A stretch of 10,419 bases of DNA, taken from Candidatus Altarchaeota archaeon. Its GTDB lineage: Archaea; Altiarchaeota; Altiarchaeia; IMC4; QMZM01. The notes beneath the pieces are model-generated. The model worked only from the letters and a program-made list of their open reading frames with translations. It did not search any database and had not been told where the DNA came from. Of this stretch, positions 1 to 5,400 are shown piece by piece. The position numbers and the translations under genes are program-made. Positions within the stretch are counted from its first letter, which is position 1; every line of letters begins with the position of its first letter. The stretch covers positions 1-10,419 of the forward strand of contig JAHIKS010000143.1 in the NCBI GenBank assembly GCA_018897475.1, given 5' to 3'.

Positions 1-92
1 ACACCCGTTCTCATCCCGAACACGGAAGTTAAGCCGTCCAGCGATCCGGGTGGTACTGCATAATATGTGGGAATCCCGGGACGCTGTTGACC
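1..92 (+). rRNA. 5S ribosomal RNA, 3' portion (5' end outside window)
   Basis: The window opens inside helix III of an archaeal 5S rRNA. The conserved stretch CCGAACACGGAAGTTAAG (about 17-34) and the loop E/helix IV-V region with GGGTGGTACTGC (about 48-59) are unmistakable. The 3' strand of helix I is GACGCTGTTGACC near 80-92. Roughly the first 25-30 bases lie upstream of the window. The exact 3' end is uncertain by a few bases because the 5' partner of helix I is not visible. No T-run follows the gene. Instead the sequence passes straight into a repeat unit that reuses the 5S 3' terminus. A tRNA-Thr gene lies 360 bp downstream on the same strand, so the two may share a transcript. Confidence 0.93.
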
Positions 93-191
93 ACAACTGG
101 AAATCCAGTTGACAGATTGTGCCATCTTCGTTCTGGAAAAATAAACGGCTCGATGACACGTGAATTCCCTAGCGAAATGCAGGGGAATTCA
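81..191 (+). repeat. Repeat unit A, hairpin-rich, overlapping the 5S 3' end
   Basis: First copy of a modular repeat. Block 1 is ACGCTGTTGACCACAACT (81-98). Block 2 is TTGTGCCATC (117-126). Block 3 is GGCTCGATGACAC-N-TGAATTC (147-167), followed by a closing GAATTCA. Block 1 belongs partly to the 5S gene. CAACTGGA/TCCAGTTG forms a perfect 8-bp stem (94-111). GTGCCATC and GATGACAC can pair with one C-A mismatch. Bases 161-170 pair with 182-191 around a GAATTCCC core. The same blocks recur in the same order in unit B. I do not recognise it as a named family. Confidence 0.7.
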
Positions 192-210
192 AGGGAGGTG
201 TCGGATATGT

Positions 211-227
211 GAAATGCGAAGCATTTC
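211..227. repeat. Perfect hairpin with GAA loop
   Basis: GAAATGC, loop GAA, GCATTTC. A 7-bp perfect stem in the spacer between repeat units A and B. It has the same short GAA loop as the hairpins at 320-345 and 7637-7661. Confidence 0.6.
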
Positions 228-237
228 TCATAAATGA

Positions 238-252
238 CGAATCTTCGATTCG
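238..252. repeat. Short palindrome, inverted copy of the CGAATC hairpin
   Basis: CGAATC, loop TTC, GATTCG. This 15-base sequence is the exact reverse complement of the core of the hairpin at 7643-7657 and nearly that of 326-341. It therefore looks like an inverted copy of the same small palindromic element. Confidence 0.6.
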
Positions 253-319
253 ACATTACCGTAGGTTCTGACGACGCAGTTGACCACAACTACTAATCGG
301 TTGATGCTTTGTGCCATCT

Positions 320-345
320 AATTACGAATCGAAAGATTCGTAATT
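320..345. repeat. Perfect 11-bp hairpin (CGAATC family)
   Basis: AATTACGAATC, loop GAAA, GATTCGTAATT. It is closely related to the hairpin at 7637-7661 behind tRNA-Trp. The two differ by one compensated base pair (A-T versus G-C) and by one loop base. Confidence 0.75.
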
Positions 346-348
346 TAC

Positions 349-367
349 GCCGAAGCTTCGCTTCGGC
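349..367. repeat. Perfect 8-bp hairpin
   Basis: GCCGAAGC, loop TTC, GCTTCGGC. It directly follows the 320-345 hairpin inside the variable part of repeat unit B. Outer bases TAC/GTA extend the stem around one bulged C. Confidence 0.65.
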
Positions 368-456
368 CGTATCGCCAGAATCTTATGATGGGCTCGATGA
401 CACTTGAATTCACTAGTGAATCCTCCACAGGAAGCAGGAGAATTCTCAATCAACCA

Positions 457-530
457 GGGTCCGTGGCTCAGCCTGGTAGAGCGGCAGACTTGTAATCTGC
501 ATGTCCTGGGTTCAAATCCCAGCGGGGGCT
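457..530 (+). tRNA. tRNA-Thr (anticodon UGU)
   Basis: Cloverleaf: D arm GCTC/GAGC (466-469, 479-482 region), anticodon stem GCAGA/TCTGC with loop CTTGTAA (anticodon TGT), and T arm CTGGG-TTCAAAT-CCCAG (506-522). The discriminator is T530, as expected for archaeal tRNA-Thr. CCA is not encoded. Three stems are perfect, but the acceptor is not. GGGTCCG (457-463) against CGGGGGC (523-529) gives G-G oppositions at pairs 2-71 and 3-70 and a U-G at 4-69. GCC at the 5' end would have paired. The gene follows the repeat units on the same strand as 5S rRNA. UNN anticodon tRNAs are substrates of Elp3, which is encoded at 3757. The tRNA may be damaged, misassembled, or need another explanation. Confidence 0.88.
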
Positions 531-534
531 ATGC

Positions 535-539
535 TTTTT
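535..539 (+). terminator. T-run after tRNA-Thr
   Basis: TTTTT begins five bases after the tRNA discriminator. Archaeal RNA polymerase terminates at such T-tracts. This is probably the end of the tRNA-Thr (or 5S to tRNA-Thr) transcript. Confidence 0.55.
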
Positions 540-646
540 CTCAACTATCCAATCCGAGGGTTTTTATGTCCCAGCGACCAGAATATTAACACATGCTGAA
601 AGAATTAAGTAGGTTAGTGCTGACTTGGAATAAACGATATATCAAC

Positions 647-655
647 AAAGGAGGT
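647..655 (+). promoter_or_regulatory. Shine-Dalgarno site of the CBS-domain gene
   Basis: AAAGGAGGT, five bases upstream of the ATG at 661. It is close to the full anti-SD complement and fixes the start. The TATA box is not clear; AT-rich candidates lie at 581-588 and 630-643. Confidence 0.75.
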
Positions 656-660
656 AAAAA

Positions 661-1158
661 ATGAAGCCATCAGACTATTTCAAAAAGCTAAGAAAAGAAG
701 AAGCCATAGCAATTTCTGAAACTGAACAAATAGGAAGGCTAACTGCAAAGGATGCTATGATAAAACCAGTATTTCTTTATCCGGATGATGGCGCAGATAG
801 ACTAATAGATAAACTAAAAAGAAGGGATACAAACGTTTGCATAGTAGTTACAAAAGACAAGAAATTTATGGGGGAAATCGGTGAAGAAGATATAATCAAA
901 CTGTTCCTACACCAAGTAAACTACGAACCGCTTACAAAAATATTAAACGTAGGTTACGGGAGAGAATTTTTGTACAAGAAGGCCAAGGAATTGATAAATA
1001 AACACAAATCTACAGTAAAATTTGATACTCCTATTAACAAGGTAGTAAAGTTAATATACAAGGAAGGTTTTCAATACATCCCTGTTTTAGATAATGATAA
1101 AAAAGTTATGGGTGTTGTAACACCAAGCAGCTTAATTGATTTGTTACTAAAGTACTGA
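661..1158 (+). CDS. Tandem CBS-domain protein
   Basis: A 165-residue soluble protein made almost entirely of a CBS-domain pair (a Bateman module). The first CBS is about residues 28-90 (TAKDAMIKPVFLYPDD, then VCIVVTKDKKFMGEIGEEDII). The second is about 93-163 (ending YIPVLDNDKKVMGVVTPSSL). Such pairs usually bind adenine nucleotides or related ligands and regulate a partner. No catalytic domain is present. The start is well supported by a strong Shine-Dalgarno AAAGGAGGT at 647-655, five bases before the ATG. The gene is A+T-rich compared with elp3. It converges with the antiporter gene at 1302-2543. A role in regulating that transporter is possible but rests only on proximity. Confidence 0.88.
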   Translation: MKPSDYFKKLRKEEAIAISETEQIGRLTAKDAMIKPVFLYPDDGADRLIDKLKRRDTNVCIVVTKDKKFMGEIGEEDIIKLFLHQVNYEPLTKILNVGYGREFLYKKAKELINKHKSTVKFDTPINKVVKLIYKEGFQYIPVLDNDKKVMGVVTPSSLIDLLLKY

Positions 1159-1175
1159 GCTAGAAAGCTTCATAT

Positions 1176-1233
1176 TATCCCTCCTGATATCAATTACACT
1201 TTCAAACCAAAGCGTAAGCAATCAGGGGGGATA
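1176..1233. terminator. Long inverted repeat between convergent genes
   Basis: TATCCCTCCTGAT (1176-1188) pairs with ATCAGGGGGGATA (1221-1233). This gives 13 bp with one T-G wobble when read as RNA on the + strand, enclosing a 32-base loop. It lies 18 bp after the CBS gene stop and 68 bp beyond the antiporter stop on the other strand. That placement suits a bidirectional transcription end or transcript-protecting structure. No T-tract adjoins it, so terminator is only the most likely reading. The rest of the spacer (1234-1301) shows nothing recognisable. Confidence 0.45.
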
Positions 1234-1301
1234 GCACAAGATTTTCTACACCTCCATCGTTAATCGTTATAGAGTCAAATATAACAACGAATAGCAAGAA
1301 A

Positions 1302-2543
1302 CTATGCGTTGAGAAAACTAGGATGTTTAGAAATCGCATACTTTAGACCGACTGGGACTAGTAAGGTGGTTACGAATGCCACAAACACAAGTAGTGAAAC
1401 GTGAACATCAGTCAGAATTCCAAGCTCAAGACCAATCATTGCCAAAATAAGCTCTGTAGTTCCCCTTCCGTTCATGGCCATTCCAATGACAAAAGCCTCC
1501 TTTTTCTTCAGCTTAGCAAGATGTGCACCAAAACCTGCCCCAACAAACTTCCCAATCATCGCCGCCCCCAAAAGTAGCATTAGGAAAGGGGCATGGGTTA
1601 TTAAAACTCCAAGTTTTACATGAAAAGCTACACTGACCAGAAACAGAGGCCCAATAAAATCATGGCTGAGGGTGTGGAAAAATAGCTTTATATCATCAAA
1701 TTTCCTACCAACAAATTCATTGCTCACAAATAGTCCAGCAAGATATGCTCCAATTATAAAGTGCAATCCAAACTCATGGCCTACCGCAGCTATCAGTAGC
1801 CCGACTAACAAGGTAAAGGTGCACCCAGTTGTTCCCTCCTTAGAGAAGAACCCCCCAATTTTTGGATAGACGTAATAACCAATTAAAATAACAATTGCAA
1901 AGGTTATTAACACGGACAATATTACATATCCAATACCTAGAATGTTTGTAGCACCAGTAGTTATTAACTCTATGACAATGCCGACAATAATAAATGAAAA
2001 GATATTATCTACTAATGCCCCACCCACAATAGTATGGCCTATTTTTGACTTCAGGAGGTTCAAATCACTGAGTATTCTTGTTTTGGTAACGAGTGAAGTA
2101 CTTGATATGGCAATACCGATAATAATTGAGGTCCAAAAATTGTGTGTGAATAACCAGGTGACAAGCGTTCCTAGAACTATGGGGGTGAGTGTACCCAGTA
2201 TCCCTATCGCAAAGGATGGTTTTATATTTTTCATAATCGCCTTTGGGTCCGTCTTAAGCCCGGCGTAGAATATTAATGAAAACATCCCAAATTTAGCTAG
2301 AGTGTCAAACATAGGAGTCCAGGGGAAGAGACTTCCTGATGGTCCAACAAGACCAAGGATGGATGGGCCAATGATTAATCCGGCTGACAGTTCACCTAAG
2401 ATTATGGGCAGATTGAATCTCTTAAAAAGCAGCCCCATACACCATGCCGCAGTCAGAATAAAAAGAAGTGTGAATATGGGATCCATAACTATAATTAATA
2501 AGGACGATGGCTTAATAATGACTTTCTTCTCAACCGCCTGCAA
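1302..2543 (-). CDS. CPA2-family Na+/H+ (cation:proton) antiporter, membrane part only
   Basis: A 413-residue polytopic membrane protein of the KefB/NapA type (COG0475). It exchanges protons for Na+ or K+ across the cell membrane. Visible family features are the N-terminal FKRFNLPIILGELSAGLIIGPSILG (about residues 40-64, paraphrased segment), the unwound-helix region VTKTRILSDLNLL (152-164), the ion-site segment GALVDNIFSF (175-184), HDFIGPLFLVSVAF (294-307), GK at 331-332 and NGRGTTE (358-364). There is no RCK/TrkA domain, so regulation must be separate. The usual Asp-Asp pair reads Asp179-Asn180. I chose the TTG start at 2543 because GAGGT lies eight bases upstream. An ATG at 2486 (residue 20) has no ribosome site. 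The start overlaps the stop of an exchanger remnant, suggesting translational coupling. The gene is last in the leftward group that starts with DUF211. Confidence 0.9.
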   Translation of the reverse strand: MQAVEKKVIIKPSSLLIIVMDPIFTLLFILTAAWCMGLLFKRFNLPIILGELSAGLIIGPSILGLVGPSGSLFPWTPMFDTLAKFGMFSLIFYAGLKTDPKAIMKNIKPSFAIGILGTLTPIVLGTLVTWLFTHNFWTSIIIGIAISSTSLVTKTRILSDLNLLKSKIGHTIVGGALVDNIFSFIIVGIVIELITTGATNILGIGYVILSVLITFAIVILIGYYVYPKIGGFFSKEGTTGCTFTLLVGLLIAAVGHEFGLHFIIGAYLAGLFVSNEFVGRKFDDIKLFFHTLSHDFIGPLFLVSVAFHVKLGVLITHAPFLMLLLGAAMIGKFVGAGFGAHLAKLKKKEAFVIGMAMNGRGTTELILAMIGLELGILTDVHVSLLVFVAFVTTLLVPVGLKYAISKHPSFLNA

Positions 2544-2726
2544 CGATTCCTACCTCAAGGGTCAGCTCTATGATGATGAATATTATGTAAAGTAGTATGA
2601 GAGCAACGCCACCCTGCCAGGAAATCCCATCCTCGCTTCTGATGAACGGGATGAACAGAATCAGGATGGATATCATGAACCCGCTGCTACTGAGAAGAGC
2701 AGGAAATTCGATATCGCTATCGGCGA
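2530..2726 (-). pseudogene. C-terminal remnant of a CaCA-type (Na+/Ca2+) cation exchanger
   Basis: Read leftward from about 2721, one frame encodes DSDIEFPALLSSSGF followed from 2676 by a 48-residue stretch with two hydrophobic helices. It includes IPFIRSEDGISWQGG, then a run ending LLYIIFIIIEL, with a stop at 2530-2532. The pattern of an acidic DxxFP entry, a helix, a short R-x-DG-I loop, G-G and a last Leu/Ile-rich helix resembles the C-terminus of CaCA cation exchangers. Everything upstream that the family needs, including both alpha repeats, is missing. A neighbouring frame (SPIA near 2722-2735) joins to it only by a one-base shift. Its stop overlaps the antiporter start by 14 bp. Repeat copy C lies at the truncated side. 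Family assignment is tentative; it could instead be a small membrane peptide starting at 2676. Confidence 0.45.
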
Positions 2727-2776
2727 GATTATGGAGATGTCGAGAGGAAAGGTGGTGGATTCGGAGAGGGCCGTCA

Positions 2777-2822
2777 TGCCCTCGGGCACATCGACGACAC
2801 TTGAATTTCTCAGCAGAATTCT
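2777..2822 (+). repeat. Repeat copy C (partial) with small hairpin
   Basis: TCGACGACACTTGAATTTC (2791-2809) followed by CAGAATTC (2814-2821) matches block 3 of repeat units A and B, with two changes. A hairpin TGCCC-TC-GGGCA (2777-2788) precedes it. Blocks 1 and 2 are absent. It sits between the stop of the VIT-like gene and the truncated exchanger, a plausible insertion or deletion scar. Confidence 0.45.
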
Positions 2823-2828
2823 TTGGTT

Positions 2829-3410
2829 CTAAAGTGCACCAAACAGCGAGAGAATATAGAATATAGCGCTAATCACAACCCCTGCGAGCAGCATCTTGAA
2901 GCCGTTCTTAATGACGTTCTCTTCGGCTATCTTGCCCAGGAAAATCCCAAGCAGGAAGAGCAGCAAAGCAACGATTAAGAAGGCCGTATAATAGGCCAGA
3001 GTCATCCCCAGAACGTTGAAATAAGCCAGAACGAAGGGCATCATTATGGAACACGCTGCCGTAAATGGACTGAGTCCATTAACAAGAGCTACCAGAAAGG
3101 TAGTTCTCTGAGCGTTCCTATGACGTCTCGTGCCATCCAACTCTCTTAGCAAATGCCTTTCCAGCTCGTTGAGGGATTTCTTAATCTCCGCAGCTTCTGC
3201 AACATACGCACTCCATACTCCAGAAACCCCCAGAGCAATAATCGCTCCGATACTTGGTAATATAACTAGCATCGGGTTCTGAATCCCTACAACAAAATTC
3301 GCAAGAACTATACCAAATATGGTCAGAGCGCCGTCAAAGGAGTTTATAGTTACGTATCTCCGTATTATCTCATTCTCCCTGAGAATGACAAGAAAATCAC
3401 TCAAACCCAT
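2829..3410 (-). CDS. VIT1/CCC1-family membrane transporter (TIGR00267-like)
   Basis: A 193-residue membrane protein. The N-terminal motif RRYVTINSFDGALTIFGIVLA (residues 17-37, paraphrased) is the first-helix signature of the VIT1/CCC1 family of iron and manganese transporters. Next come a helix pair ending SGVWSAYVAEAAE, a charged cytosolic loop with ELERHLLREL, and three further hydrophobic helices from NGLSPF onward. That makes about five membrane segments, the usual number for the family. The family's long glutamate-rich metal-binding insert is absent; the loop here is short. This is typical of the archaeal subgroup. It starts seven bases after the DUF211 stop, so the two form an operon. 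The ribosome site is weak: GAGGT lies far upstream, inside the DUF211 end, consistent with coupled translation. Metal specificity cannot be told from sequence. Confidence 0.8.
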   Translation of the reverse strand: MGLSDFLVILRENEIIRRYVTINSFDGALTIFGIVLANFVVGIQNPMLVILPSIGAIIALGVSGVWSAYVAEAAEIKKSLNELERHLLRELDGTRRHRNAQRTTFLVALVNGLSPFTAACSIMMPFVLAYFNVLGMTLAYYTAFLIVALLLFLLGIFLGKIAEENVIKNGFKMLLAGVVISAIFYILSLFGAL

Positions 3411-3417
3411 CTTGAAT

Positions 3418-3711
3418 CTACTTTACCTCAGGAAACTCTATAATCTCCTTTTTACCTATCACTGCCTTGTCTATGCTGTGAACGACAGCACCGAAATCAT
3501 CGATAATCTTCTTGATACTCTCAAAATCAAGGTTCGTTCCCTCCAGCACGAGCTTTATTGACTCCGTTTTCTCATCTATCGCATAGACCGAAATATTAAC
3601 GGCCTTGACGCTCTTCTCCGTCTCTATAGCCTTCCCAAACTCGATTATGTTGGGCTTGTGCGGTTTCAGAACATCCAGATTGATAATCTTCACAGGTGCT
3701 TGTTCAGCCAT
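3418..3711 (-). CDS. DUF211 family archaeal protein
   Basis: A 97-residue soluble protein of the archaeal DUF211 family (COG1888). Recognisable family pattern: LDVLKPHKPNIIEFGKAI (residues 13-30), NISVYAIDEKTESIKLVLEGTNLD (about 39-62, split here for length), and DFGAVVHSIDKAVIGKK near 71-87. The alternating strands and helices suggest a ferredoxin-like fold. No catalytic residues are known. It is the first gene of the leftward group and is followed closely by the VIT-like transporter. A link to metal or ion handling is a reasonable guess from context only. Start is ATG at 3709-3711, in a divergent spacer of 45 bp shared with elp3. Confidence 0.88.
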   Translation of the reverse strand: MAEQAPVKIINLDVLKPHKPNIIEFGKAIETEKSVKAVNISVYAIDEKTESIKLVLEGTNLDFESIKKIIDDFGAVVHSIDKAVIGKKEIIEFPEVK

Positions 3712-3756
3712 TTCTATTCTTTATACATTAGGTTCTAGAATTAAAATACCTGCGGG
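3712..3756. promoter_or_regulatory. Divergent promoter spacer for DUF211 operon and elp3
   Basis: This 45-bp spacer must hold both promoters. For elp3, TTATACATTA (3721-3730) lies about 27-36 bases before the ATG, and no Shine-Dalgarno sequence is present. That is the geometry of a leaderless archaeal transcript. For the leftward gene, the complement of AATTAAAATAC (3739-3749) is an AT-rich TATA candidate at a similar distance. Both assignments are by position and composition only. Confidence 0.45.
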
Positions 3757-5400
3757 ATGGATTCATACAGAGTAATAATCAAAAAAATCCTTTCGGGGGA
3801 GATTAACTCCCAGAAAGAACTGGACAGGGAAAAAAGGAGAATCTCCGTAGAATTAGGAAGAGCTGAATTCATCCGCAATTCCGAGATTCTGAAGCATGCA
3901 AAGCCCGGTGAAAGGGATAAAGTGCTAAAGCTCCTGCAGAAGAAGCCAACCCGGACAATTTCCGGAGTTGCAGTGGTGGCAGCCATGACCCTGCCTTCAG
4001 AATGCCCCCACGGACAGTGCAAATACTGTCCAGGAGGGCCGGACATTCAGGTCCCTCAAAGCTACACCGGCAAAGAACCGGCAACGAGAAGAGCCATCCG
4101 CTATGACTTCGACCCCTACCTACAGGTCACCTTCCGTCTCCTGCAGCTGAAGCAGATAGGCCACCCAATCAGCAAGGTCGAGCTGATAGTGATGGGCGGC
4201 ACCCTCACAGCACAATGCCTGGACTACCAGGAGTTCTTCGTCAAGGAGTGCATCAGGGCAATGAACGAATTTACAGAGAACGAGAAGATTATTTCGAAAA
4301 TTGGAGAAGAAGATTTCATTAAAAATTATAATAACGGAAAAAAAGAATTCCATTATCTCGAGGAAATTCAGGAGCAGAACGAGAAATCAGAAGTGAGATG
4401 CATCGGCATCACCCTCGAGCCGAGGCCGGACTGGGCCAAGCAGGAGCAGATAGAATTCATGCTAAACTTCGGGGTCACAAGGGTCGAGATAGGCGTCCAG
4501 AACCCATCTGATTTGGTTTACAAGAAAGTAAACAGGGGCCATACAGTAAAGGATGTTACCGAGGCAACGCAGCAGCTGAAGGACTCAGGCCTCAAGGTGG
4601 CATATCACCTCATGCCTGGAATACTAGGCCATAATCCGGAGCTTGACATGGAGGGCTTCAGGAAGATTTTCAATAATGAAAAATTCAAACCCGACATGAT
4701 AAAAATCTACCCCTGCCTCGTTCTCAAGGGGACTGAATACTACGAGCTATGGAAGAAGGGAGAGTTCGAGCCACTCAACCTGGAGCAGGCCATAGACCTC
4801 ATAGTGGAAGTCAAGAGGACAATCCCCCCCTGGGTTAGAACAATGAGGATAATGCGGGACATCCCCTCCAACCTTGTGGATGCCGGCATAAAATCCAGCA
4901 ACCTTGGGGAGATGGTCTACAGGAGAATGGAAGAGGAAGGGATAAAGTGCTCCTGCATCAGGTGCAGGGAGGTGGGCCGGTTCCTGTCAAAGGGAATTCA
5001 GCCAGAGCCCGATAATATGGAGTTGGTGAGGAGAGACTACAAAGCCAGTGGCGGGACTGAGATATTCCTCTCCTTCGAGGACAAGAAGCAGGACATACTC
5101 GTAGGCTTCCTCCGTCTTAGAATTCCCTCCAAACCATTCATGCCCGAAATCGACGATAAGACCGGCCTCGTAAGGGAACTCCATGTCTACGGCCCGATGG
5201 TCGAGATTGGAGAAAAGCCCAGCCACGAGTGGCAGCACCGGGGCTACGGTTCCGAACTCCTGGCAGAAGCAGAAAAAATCGCAGCCGGGGAATTCGCCAT
5301 GAAGAGAATTCTCGTCACCTCTGGGATAGGGGCAAGGGACTACTACAGAAAATTCGGTTACGGAAGAAAGGGAGTCTACATGGGGAAGGAATTAAAATAG
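3757..5400 (+). CDS. elp3: Elp3, tRNA uridine-34 5-carboxymethyl synthase (radical SAM plus acetyltransferase)
   Basis: A 547-residue archaeal Elp3. It uses S-adenosylmethionine chemistry and acetyl-CoA to start the cm5U modification at the wobble uridine of tRNAs. In archaea it acts without the other Elongator subunits. The [4Fe-4S] motif is C83-x4-C88-x2-C91 (ECPHGQCKYCPGG). Radical SAM core signatures include the ELIVMGGT stretch after it and IEIGVQNPSD-like text (here VEIGVQNPSD). YHLMPGILGHNPE is also typical. The C-terminal GNAT domain covers about 395-547, with an acetyl-CoA loop HRGYGSELL (494-502) and the tyrosines of ARDYYRKFGY. Length matches the family. Start is probably leaderless. 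The last nine bases overlap the 3' end of the convergent protease gene. The tRNA-Thr(UGU) at 457 would be a typical substrate. Confidence 0.96.
   Translation: MDSYRVIIKKILSGEINSQKELDREKRRISVELGRAEFIRNSEILKHAKPGERDKVLKLLQKKPTRTISGVAVVAAMTLPSECPHGQCKYCPGGPDIQVPQSYTGKEPATRRAIRYDFDPYLQVTFRLLQLKQIGHPISKVELIVMGGTLTAQCLDYQEFFVKECIRAMNEFTENEKIISKIGEEDFIKNYNNGKKEFHYLEEIQEQNEKSEVRCIGITLEPRPDWAKQEQIEFMLNFGVTRVEIGVQNPSDLVYKKVNRGHTVKDVTEATQQLKDSGLKVAYHLMPGILGHNPELDMEGFRKIFNNEKFKPDMIKIYPCLVLKGTEYYELWKKGEFEPLNLEQAIDLIVEVKRTIPPWVRTMRIMRDIPSNLVDAGIKSSNLGEMVYRRMEEEGIKCSCIRCREVGRFLSKGIQPEPDNMELVRRDYKASGGTEIFLSFEDKKQDILVGFLRLRIPSKPFMPEIDDKTGLVRELHVYGPMVEIGEKPSHEWQHRGYGSELLAEAEKIAAGEFAMKRILVTSGIGARDYYRKFGYGRKGVYMGKELK

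Larger units (their letters stand above)
274..447 (+). repeat. Repeat unit B, hairpin-rich, between 5S copy and tRNA-Thr
   Basis: Second copy of the unit at 81-191. Block 1 is ACGCAGTTGACCACAACT (274-291), one base different from unit A, so a piece of the 5S 3' end is duplicated 193 bp downstream. Block 2 is TTGTGCCATC (309-318). Block 3 is GGCTCGATGACAC-N-TGAATTC (391-411), with a closing GAATTC at 440-445. Between blocks 2 and 3 this copy carries 72 bases containing two perfect hairpins, where unit A has only 20 bases. The region after block 3 contains the 14-bp palindrome ATTCACTAGTGAAT. The unit stops about ten bases before the tRNA-Thr 5' end. Confidence 0.7.

Noticed and set aside
86..291. 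Box C/D or H/ACA guide RNA in the 5S downstream repeats
   Set aside because: GATGACA resembles box C and one stem is followed by ACA, but box distances are wrong and the second unit does not keep the ACA arrangement.
1..460. CRISPR array between 5S and tRNA-Thr
   Set aside because: Only two units, with internal differences and unequal spacing; no short regular repeat-spacer pattern and no cas gene.
404..589. Open frame of 61 codons on the + strand
   Set aside because: It runs through the whole tRNA-Thr gene and has no ribosome site.
2700..2829. + strand text reading AVMPSGTSTTLEFL, reminiscent of the exchanger alpha-repeat motif GTSLPEL
   Set aside because: It lies on the strand opposite to the exchanger remnant, so the likeness is most likely chance.
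2597..2866. Open frame of 89 codons on the + strand
   Set aside because: Antisense to the exchanger remnant and the VIT stop; Arg/Trp-rich translation without family resemblance.
3130..3138. GTGCCATC, identical to repeat block 2, inside the VIT-like gene
   Set aside because: Only eight bases, within coding sequence, without the other blocks nearby; expected by chance.
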